Assembly (NCBI GenBank): GCA_025786725.1
Contig: JAHLTZ010000030.1
Location: forward strand, 186,001 to 250,000
DNA: 64,000 bases
DNA from: Syncephalis fuscata
Taxonomy: Eukaryota > Zoopagomycota > Zoopagomycetes > Zoopagales > Piptocephalidaceae
Direction of reading: 5' to 3'
The notes beneath the pieces are model-generated. The model searched no databases. It saw nothing but the letters and a program-made list of their open reading frames with translations, and was not told where the DNA came from. Positions 53,601-64,000 of the stretch are shown one piece after another. Position numbers and translations under genes: made by a program. The number at the start of each line of letters is the position of its first letter. Positions within the stretch are counted from its first letter, which is position 1.

Positions 53601-53816
53601 ACAATAGCAAAGTATATAAATAAAATTTTAAAAATAAACTAAAGTTTTTATTAATCATTTAATAATTCAAAATTAAATAAATTTAAAAAATAATGTATTT
53701 TAAATTTTCTTTAAATTTCTTTAAATTAAAGTTTATTGAATGTATAATTGAAATCAGTAGATCTAAATGAGCATATTTTACTTAAAATAAAATAATTATA
53801 AACTTTGATATTACTC

Positions 53817-54323
53817 CTACAAAACTTTGATTTTAAAGTACTGGTAATCATTGTTCTTGCTGCATTGATTAGTGATGGTGTGTCCACGCCAAGGGAATTT
53901 ACCATCGGATTCAATACAATCCCATTTTCCGTTGTTTTTATCATCACTGTATTTGGAGATAATCTTGAATTTATCGGCCGGATAGCCTGGCTCGGTATAG
54001 ATTCTCCATAGTTGTCTTGGCTCAGCATTACAGTCGGCCAGATCGACAGCTTTTGAAGCTTGCTTGATACAACGATTAGAGGCGGTGTTTACGAATAGGT
54101 AATAGCCGCCGCGTTTTTGCAGTTTCCATTTTCTTGTTTTGGCGTCTGCATAGGTGTCATCACACAAACCAAACCAGACATCGCCGCGACTATCAAAAAG
54201 GCAGCGGCCTTCAAAAGTAACTTGAACAGTTTTGCCGTCTAAATCTTGTCTATTTACTGCATCGCTTTTGTTGGCAGTGGCCAAAAGTGTTCCGATAACA
54301 GCGAGGTATAAAATAATCTTCAT
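53817..54323 (-). CDS. Secreted ricin-B-type (beta-trefoil) lectin
   Basis: 168 residues, single exon. A signal peptide (MKIILYLAVIGTLLATAN) precedes one ricin-type beta-trefoil domain. Visible elements are GRCLFDSRGDVWFGLC, YYLFVNTASNRCIKQA, VDLADC then QLWRI, and WDCIESDG then NQCSKNNDYQYFKI, that is, repeated Q/N-x-W-type and Cys positions. No catalytic domain is attached, so this is a carbohydrate-binding module on its own rather than a two-domain enzyme. The start is the ATG directly before the hydrophobic stretch. A TATA-like box lies about 85-90 nt upstream. The ligand sugar cannot be predicted. Confidence 0.85.
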   Translation of the reverse strand: MKIILYLAVIGTLLATANKSDAVNRQDLDGKTVQVTFEGRCLFDSRGDVWFGLCDDTYADAKTRKWKLQKRGGYYLFVNTASNRCIKQASKAVDLADCNAEPRQLWRIYTEPGYPADKFKIISKYSDDKNNGKWDCIESDGKFPWRGHTITNQCSKNNDYQYFKIKVL

Positions 54324-55652
54324 GATGAATAGAGGAATAAGTTGCTAGTAATGTTTATGGGTAATATGGGCAATGTTGTAATAAAGTTGATATCAAATAT
54401 TGGGTTGCTTTTATACTGTATTACGATTCATAGCTTGTTTTTAAACCAGTATTAATAAGATTCATAGCCTGTGCCAAATACCTAGTCTAGCCTATTTTTT
54501 TGCTGTAATACCTAAGGCCTTTTATTAACCTTATCCATTAATAGATCAATTTACTTTTATTTTTATTATATAGAATAAAGTATTATATTATTTCTTGTAT
54601 AGCCAGTTATGCTGATAGTTCTACTATTAACATGTTTATTTCAAATTAATATAGTGAAATGTAAAATTTGTATTAACGATCATTGTAAGTGACATAAATC
54701 TGTTAAAATAAAAGGCTATGTATAGTTTGAATAAGGCCCTTTAACCGCAATTTAATTTCATCAACAGGCCTATATTAACAGATCTGTATTGACAGTGGAT
54801 CATTGATAAAACATTTTAAACTGGTTTAATTGATATTAATAAAATAAATTGATTTTCATGCTAATTATAGCATCAGCATTACTATAATAGCTGTTATAAA
54901 CTATTATTATTGATTATAAAAATAGCACAGTTTAAAATTTTAAAATTTTAAACAATCGCATGCGTTGAATACCAAATTAATATGCCATTTCTGTTATAAC
55001 CATAATAGCATGTAGATATATAAATATATACTAAAATAGCGTGGCATAACAAAATAGAAATAATACATTTATTGTTTTAAATATAGATTCCCCTTTTATC
55101 TATCTATAGTCTGCGCTTGTTTTATTGCCCACACAAAGGAGATGTCGCCATGCTAATGCCATAACTCCAATCAATATTATATTGATCATATATGCCACAT
55201 TTATTTGAAACTGCAAACTCTGATTCTATCTGGTTTACATAGGAGTAGTGTAAACGATATTACAATATGTTCATCAATATTTTTTATTGGTGATTAATAA
55301 AAATTTAATAGCACACTTTTTACAATATATGAATATATATATATATGATAGATTACATTTGTATAAATGTTATATTAATGACTGGTATTATTTACTGCTA
55401 TATTTAAAAAAACCAAAATGGATAACGGATAATTGCTTGTTTCAGTTATATGTATTCGTATAGTCCATTGACTAATTGGTTATATTTATTTTACAATGTA
55501 ACAAAAAGTGTCTAATGTAAAACCTAGTTAATTTTTTGTTTTTCAGTAAGCAATATCACATAAACAGCGCTCATTCCTTTATCGTTCCATTCTACCAACA
55601 ATTGTCTCCTCTATCCATCATCAAATCCCCACGAATTTACTATCTCAACAAT
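54324..55652. promoter_or_regulatory. Divergent upstream region of two secreted-protein genes
   Basis: 1.3 kb of AT-rich DNA between the lectin (minus) and the unknown secreted protein (plus). TATAAAAG on the minus strand at 54408-54415 is a plausible lectin TATA box. No gene was seen. Confidence 0.45.
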
Positions 55653-56868
55653 ATGTTGAACGAAAACAAACTTATTTTTGCAGCAGGACTCTGCTTACTA
55701 AGTTTTTCGCTGCATTTTCAAGATACAACTGCAATTTCTATCCAAGGTGGATTTAACAGAGGTATATATATATTATATCGAGTATTAGCTACTAAGCACT
55801 GACTATTATTGTATTATTTTAAGTCATGACGAAAGCGAAAGGATCCATAAATCTTAATCAACCAGATCTTAAAATTGGATACAGCACAAAAAATATAAAA
55901 ATAAATACTATCCGAATGCCCTTTATCAAAACCGTAAAGTATCCATCGAATGCGCTGATCCTACAAATCTATTCAAGTATTCTGCCGTCCAAGTAAGTAA
56001 ATTATCTAATTATGTATACGATCATAAACTCAATTGTCAATATAGAGTATCTATGAAAAAATAAAAAGCCAACCAAATCTAGACTCAAGAGGAAGCGAAT
56101 TTTTAAAGATTCCATTGCATGTATTTCCGCTGGATAAATGAACAACATGCTTTGTTTTTTCACAAAAACAGAAGATTGCTCCAATCAAAAAGTCTATGAC
56201 TCCAATGACGACCAAAAGGCCGCTCTGCTATTCAGTTTATTCAAACAAATACTCCAAGGTACGCTATAGCTATTAATAAAACCATACTTTATTTATTTCT
56301 TATTAGCTATGGCTTTTCTAAATCGCTACGGATGGTCATATAACATTTATGGACTAAACAGTAAGTTATTGCTAACAGTCATCTCGGTTGCTAATTGATA
56401 ATTGTAGACATGTTTATTGATATGACGTCAACTAAATCACTAAATGTCTGGATACCCGAAATGTCATATTACACACCATTAAAATTTAATAAAGATGGCA
56501 CGGTACAACTAGACAAGCGTCCAAATAAGTCTACATCCGAGTCTCCACCAGAGTTTGAAACTCAAACTTTAGTGGATCCACTGAAGACTACCACATGGAT
56601 GTTTACTTACACTTGTAGCTAGAAATCCGGTATTTCAGACATTCGTCGCCCTAAAAGCAGCAATCAAAGCAGGAGAAAACATACGATTTGCTTTAATTGG
56701 TTTAATAACTCCACTGGCTTCCGAGGCTTTTGGAGTATTTGAGCTTTTGCAACTGCTACTCGTTGGTGATGTTAAAAAACGACTTACACCACAGCAAGCT
56801 TGGACAGAGGCAATGAATTTTAAAGACTCTGGCGCGCAACGCGGTATCATGCCCGCCAAGAAGCCTTA
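55653..56868 (+). CDS. Unknown secreted protein, 5 or more exons, frameshifted
   Basis: Family not recognised. Exon 1 (55653-55761) encodes a signal peptide (MLNENKLIFAAGLCLLSFSL). Later exons start at about 55824, 56171, 56307 and 56406. Plausible segments are KYYPNALYQNRKVSIEC, DCSNQKVYDSNDDQKAALL, AMAFLNRYGWSYNIYGLN, SLNVWIPEMSYYTPLKF and, in a shifted frame after about 56615, VFQTFVALKAAIKAGENI, ending in GIMPAKKP at 56868. The frame is inconsistent around 55870 and 56615, again by single bases. It shares a divergent upstream region with the lectin, so both may act outside the cell. Confidence 0.55.
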
Positions 56869-57660
56869 AGTATTGATATTAAACAACTATAGTCATTTAC
56901 AATGAATTATTATAATTTATAATAAAACAGAATTTGCGCTGATATTCACTACACATATGCCAAGTAAATAACAGAATTAAAAATATAAGCATTATAAAGT
57001 ATATATATGAAAACTAGCAATATTTATAGCATTGCTACTTGTATTTTAACAATTATATTTATTTTATTACAAAAAATTTTCATTATTTACTTTCGTGCCC
57101 CACCTTGCATCTAAAAACAAACATTATCCGTTAGTCTATATCAACCAAAATAAACACCAATATCAACAGTGCAACTAAATGGCTCAGTATGTATATAGTA
57201 GCTTCAGCGTACAAATGTACATCAGGTCTAACATGTCTGAAAATATAGACTCATCCTTGCCAATCTCTTACAGTTATATTCACTGCTTATTCCCAGTTAC
57301 TTACATAACCGCCTCTTTGGCTGATCAATAGACACTGTACGCAAATGGACCTAACAATAGAATAAAAGATAACTTGTAAGCATTTATCATTATTTGCACA
57401 AAAATTATCAAAATGTATAGATTCAGTTCAATGTAGTTGTCATCAAACACAATGTGTATGAAGTCTAACATGTCAAAAATACATTATATCATCATTATCG
57501 CAAATCATTAAAAGCGCAACGCAGCAGCAAAAAGTCAAATAAAATACCCACTGTAAAAGCAGTATATTTATCAACATATAACTTGATTCATCGAGCGTAT
57601 TCCTAATACAATAATAGTTGGTTAGCAATCATTTTTAACAAGCAAAACAAAACAAAAGCA
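56869..57660. other. Intergenic region with weak direct repeat
   Basis: Around 57170-57260 and 57410-57500 share blocks such as GTCTAACATGTC and GTATG, spaced about 240 nt. No coding signal. Confidence 0.4.
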
Positions 57661-57664
57661 ATAT

Positions 57665-57900
57665 AACAATGTAAAATGTCTCCCCTTTGGGTAATGCTGT
57701 TCAGATCATGACCCCCCTGGGGCCTGGCTTACGCCTGACACAGACAGCGACCGTGAAAAGTGGAGTTAATTTATTCTAGGCCACGCTTTGACCTGCTCAG
57801 TCCACGAGCAACGTATATAGTATATAACAGTATACGCCGCAAAAACAGGCAGGCTTCGATCGGGCCAGATGAAATGGTACATATAGGAAGGGAAACATAA
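57665..57900. ncRNA. GC-richer island, possible structured RNA gene
   Basis: A stretch of about 230 nt is far less AT-rich than its surroundings and has several potential hairpins: GGC-GTAA-GCC near 57728-57737 (minus-strand reading), CCCCCCTGGGG near 57712, GAGCAA against TTGCTC-type pairing near 57790-57805, and GTATA...TATAC near 57810-57835. No open frame spans it. It does not match U1, U2, U4, U5, U6, SRP, RNase P or tRNA as I know them. Strand and identity are unknown. Confidence 0.3.
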
Positions 57901-58476
57901 CAGATAGGCATGGTATAGCTACTTACTATTGAATATAATCAAGCATAAAGACGCGTTGTAGTATAAAGATAACAATAATAAAGCACTAATATTACAGAAA
58001 AGAAAAAAGAAAGAATAAAGAATAAACAATGGATGTTTTAATTTTTATTTATTTATTCTATTTATTAGTTAGATTACACGCAGGGGATAGACCCTTCTAA
58101 TACACCCACGCTTATTCTATCTATTACATCAGTGATCCGATAGTTTTTAATCTCAAGGTTGGGGATCACTTCGATGATTCGCTCGGCCATTGAATCGACT
58201 GACCTGTAATTTATATGGTAGTATATTACTGAGCATATATGCACACACGCACACACACACATCATCTACTCGCCTCACTCGTTACTGATTCGTGCACAGA
58301 TATAACGACCTCTGAGTGGTGAGTGAGTGAGTGTGTGTGTGTGGCCAGTTAGCCTTTTCGTCCGCTCGTTTCTCTTTCTTGTACTCGTTTTAGTTCAGCT
58401 TCTTCTTCTACGAGAACGACAACGATTTACTCGCGTATACTCGCTACTTACTATATACTATCTACACTTTCTAGTG
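57901..58476. other. Upstream region of the dihydrolipoamide dehydrogenase gene
   Basis: Contains A/AG-rich sequence, an (AC)n tract near 58245-58260 and a (GAGT)n(GT)n tract near 58320-58342. The minus-strand open frame 58265-58074 has a coding-like C-terminal stretch, but no start exon could be found. Confidence 0.45.
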
Positions 58477-60771
<2,295 letters not shown>

Positions 60772-61033
60772 TTCATGAATTAAAAACAATGTGTTTATTG
60801 AATCTTTATCTTCTTCATCAAAGTGTTTATATTTTCACTCTTACGTATAAACAACAATATTCACAGACACATGCTTGTGGCATAGTATAATGTAGTTTAT
60901 AATTATGCAATTAGAAATCCTATAAACTAAATATAAACAAACAAACAAACAAAAATGTTAATTAACTAATATTTAATAATATACATAATAAATTACTTAC
61001 CTTTGAGATAATAGTTGCTTTAACACCATCACG

Positions 61034-62845
61034 CTATTCTTCTTCTACTACTCCTGTTTTGTTCTTTATCGTATCATCATCGACTATTTTTGCATCGGCA
61101 AGTTGTTCAGTCACCTCGCTCACTTGTACTATGCTTGAATCTACCGGTGTGCTGATCTGTGCTGTTTTAGTGATGGTCGTTGTACTAGTGCCGTCATCAG
61201 AAACGACCGTCTCGGTTGTTGCCGTCATTACCGTCATCTCGGTAGCAATAATATCGGCGGCAGTGAGTGCGGCTGCACCTGCATCGGCAACCGGTGCTAA
61301 TATTTTTGTCTCTTCAACTGCCAGTATAGCTGGACCGGCAGCCAACTTTGCTTCATATTGTTCCTGTGACAATAATCTCGACCAGTCACAGCTACCATCT
61401 TCACCCAGCACTTCAAGACGGTGATAGAATGTACGCGAACGGATATACGGGTCGAGTTTAAAGTAGACCACGTTCATTTCAGCAGCTATTTGATCACGTT
61501 TTTTAAATGCTTCGGCACCTGCATCACTGCCATCCTTTGCCGCAGCTGCTTCGTTGATCCAGGTACGGGTCGTGGCGAGGAACTTATCGGTAAATATAGC
61601 AAATTCAGCTCGTCGTGTGGCACGTCCCTCTTCATCATGTAGACGTAGATCATCTTCTTCACGTGGTGGTGGATAATAGTACTCGTACGTATCCGTACCA
61701 CCAAGACGAGGCGGTAGATCCTCGGCTGCAATAAACTCTTGTAAATCGGTCAATTTACGTGCACAGTGGAACTTTGACGCCACAACTGGATCCAACCATG
61801 GGTTAATCATTTGCCAAATACCCCAGAAGATAAGCGGCGCATTAGACACCATATAAACCCCCAGTGACTCTGGATAATAAGCTTGGAAGCACTGAACAAT
61901 AAACTTAACAAATCGGTAATCCATATTACTCATAGTAAAGTCAGCCAAATCAAACAGAATATCGGCTGTCTCGACAGGTGCATGGATCATTAAACGAGCC
62001 GTTTCCATGACCCAAATGGTAAATCGACGAATATCATTGAATGGCTGCAAATCCTTGTTATGAAAACGTACATTAATATAACTATAATAATAGCAATAAT
62101 AAAAATTAGTTAATTAAACAATAAATGCATATATTACTTACCAAACAGGTCGTTTGTTATGATCAGTATTGTGAATATACGATTGACCAATTGTTAATGG
62201 ACGTGTATTCAATCCGGCTTCACCCTCTCTAATGATACCGGCCACGTCTTCACGTATACGCCATTGAAGGGTTGTCATAGCCACGCCCAATGCCTTAACA
62301 ACGGACCATTTACGGGCCCGTAGAAATCGCAACAATAAACTATCTGGATGATCGTGCATAATTAGATTCCAAAACTCTTGTTGCAACTCTTCAAGTGACA
62401 CGGGTCGCTTTGAACTGCACGTAACATCTTCGTCTTCGGCGTCGGCTGCTTTGGGACGAGCCATTGAGGTAACGGTACTCAATCCATTGGCCAGACCGCC
62501 CCAAAAGCCGCCCTTCTTTTTGGGTGCGTTATCTTCAGCCGCAGCCGCCGCCGCCGCAGCTGCAGCTTCAGCTTCGGCATCCTCTGCCGGTGTGGCAGTA
62601 GCGGTATCGCCATTTCGCTTCAACACAATATCCACAAAGGCCTCCTCAATACCCAGCGATTTAATACGCTGTTGATCGTCATAGAGAAAGGCCAATAAAC
62701 CATCCCACATTTGACGTAGACATTCTTGTTGGGCCGTAGTAAGTGCGCCTAAATGACCATAGGGCCGTCCATCTTCAGTCTTGGTGCCCATGGCCGTAGC
62801 CGCTTCTTGTTCAACACTGTTCGACATGATATCGTAGATGGACAA
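61034..62845 (-). CDS. Sec14 (CRAL-TRIO) lipid-transfer domain protein, 2 exons
   Basis: Phosphatidylinositol/phosphatidylcholine-transfer-type protein. Exon 1 (62845-62142) has a N-terminal low-complexity region with an alanine run (GCC/GCA codons near 62530-62560) and then the CRAL-TRIO-N region (DSLLLRFLRARKWSVVKA). Exon 2 (62081-61034) carries the lipid-binding core: CYINVRFHNKDLQPF, RRFTIWVMETARLMIH, ADILFDLADFTMSNMDY, FKIVQC-like CFQAYYPESLGVYMVSNAP, and FWGIWQMINPWLDP. The C-terminal 120 residues are Ala/Thr/Val-rich and probably disordered. The frame is clean. A second in-frame ATG at 62827 is an alternative start. It converges with the E3 gene. Confidence 0.9.
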
Positions 62846-64000
62846 ATAGAGTCGTTGCTGCTATAATTGTTGTTGTTGTTGTTGTTATTGTTTTCAACAA
62901 ATAGTAATCACAACTATAACCAAATAGATATTAGTATTGCAATAGTGTCTAAAAAACAATTTGTTGTTGTCGTTATATTAAAACAAGCAGACAAGTGATG
63001 CATTAAGCAAAAGTTTTACGCTTTTACTACATTTGATACCGCGAAACTAGCACAACAATTGCCTGTGCCAGATGAAACTTGCCCTTACAAGTGTCAGATG
63101 TATATTACTAATAATACCCACACGTTATGACGTAAATAATAGCACTAATAGCTTTCAATAGTCTTCAATGATACAATAGTATTATAGTAATACAATTATT
63201 AATGGCTCATATACCCCCATACTACTTCTATTCACCATTCCACTCTCTAGCTAGTCACCAGTCCTTCTTCTCTTTTATAAACAGCTGAATAAACTTACAT
63301 GAAAGAGTTAGGTAGTAAAGAGGTGCCAATAACAATGGGGAGAGATGAGAATAATAGTGGTTTATCTTGCAATTGTGGTCGGCTGTGCGTCACGAGTCTT
63401 TTAAATGATGCGGATAAAAATAGACCGAGCCCTTCAGCTGATTAAACAAGAACTGTCAATAGAAGGAAAAGTTACTATTTATTTCCACCAATCGCTACTT
63501 TTAATTCAGCTATTTTACAGACGAATTAGCATAATAACAATGCTATTAACATTATTAATACTGTTAATGTTGCTAATAATAAAGAATTTATTGTTTATTG
63601 TTTATTGTTTATGGATAATAGAATACAAGTGTACACAATCCCTTTATATCATATAGTGTAACCATGCTGTATCTATAAACCACTGCAATTATAGTTTTAC
63701 TTAACCAAGCTGCTATTGCAGTATCGCTTGAATCATCATGTGGGATTATATGAGGATTGGTTACGGTAAAAAAAAACGCAAAAATCATACCCCATTTAAA
63801 GTTTAACAAAATAGTCTGTTGGGAAAACTGGCTTAGTGTAAAATTGCATCTATATGGTCATTAGATTATTTCAAATATAGCCAATAGTCATTCAATGGCA
63901 TGACCAAAGCTAGTAAGAGGAGGGATAGTGACATAATTCATAGTACTTGGGTGCAAAATAGCCAGTAGCCTAAAAACACTAACTATTTAATGCTGTTGAA
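62846..64000. other. Upstream region of the Sec14 gene and window end
   Basis: A (TTG)n tract near 62868-62890 lies in the probable 5' UTR of the Sec14 gene. The rest is AT-rich without a supported gene; the open frame at 63405-63656 is low-complexity. Confidence 0.45.

Noticed and set aside
57780-57810. SRP RNA helix-8-like GAGCAGGTCAAA on the minus strand
   Set aside because: The partner strand and GGAA-type loop are absent, and the other hairpin lies on the wrong side for SRP domain order.
58074-58265. Possible small minus-strand gene (ends VIDRISVGVLEGSIPCV)
   Set aside because: The sequence looks coding, but no upstream exon with an ATG exists before the divergent E3 gene starts at 58477. 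Left unannotated.

Overview
The window is AT-rich eukaryotic nuclear DNA with many short introns (GTAAGT-type donors, AATAG-type acceptors, mostly about 45-80 nt). The gene set (alpha-arrestin with a PPxY motif, secreted tyrosinase, phenol-hydroxylase-type FAD monooxygenases, SulP transporter, Scm3-like and Sld7-like candidates) fits a fungus, probably an early-diverging lineage; I cannot place it further.

Layout. 0.2-3.0 kb: poly(A) polymerase (+). 3.7-4.7 kb: secreted PI-PLC-X-type protein (-). 5.6-6.8 kb: SRAP/HMCES abasic-site shield (-), divergent from U1-70K (+, 7.0-8.3 kb). 8.5-9.6 kb: acidic Scm3/HJURP-like protein (+). 10.3-11.8 kb: secreted tyrosinase (+). 12-13.2 kb: degenerate mobile-element copy. 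13.3-15.2 kb: Sld7/MTBP-like candidate (-). 16.9-19.8 kb: alpha-arrestin (+). 20.7 kb: small secreted protein (+). 21.8-23.3 kb: LRR protein (-). 23.7-26.0 kb: SulP/STAS anion transporter (-). 26-29 kb: AT-rich repeats. 29.2-30.7 kb: ZNHIT2-like HIT zinc finger (-). 32.1-34.0 and 38.5-40.7 kb: two paralogous FAD monooxygenases (+), separated by a decayed gag-like fragment. 41.5-42.6 kb: prohibitin-2 (-). 43.0-46.2 kb: Dbp4-type DEAD-box helicase (+). 49.0-52.2 kb: a single-codon microexon gene (+). 53.8-54.3 kb: secreted ricin-B-type lectin (-). 55.7-56.9 kb: unknown secreted protein (+). 58.5-60.8 kb: dihydrolipoamide dehydrogenase (+). 61.0-62.8 kb: Sec14-domain protein (-).

The outstanding feature is the gene at 48980-52243. 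An ordinary first exon encodes a signal peptide ending in a dibasic Arg-Arg site. It is followed by 38 microexons (36 of exactly 3 nt, two of 6 nt) separated by 39 introns of 72-80 nt, and then an 8-nt coding end. Spliced in the phase set by exon 1, they give an uninterrupted 73-residue prepropeptide whose 42-residue mature part has eight regularly spaced cysteines and ends at a TAA. At first sight the locus looks like a 3.1-kb minisatellite, but every unit keeps an AG acceptor and a GT (once GC) donor around a variable triplet. A multi-unit duplication inside the array has produced a repeated peptide motif. A conventional paralogue of the leader and core promoter lies at 20.7 kb.

Several otherwise well-conserved housekeeping genes carry isolated 1-nt frameshifts, mostly apparent deletions and some at homopolymers. 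Other genes are perfectly clean. I read these breaks mainly as residual assembly indels rather than pseudogenes.
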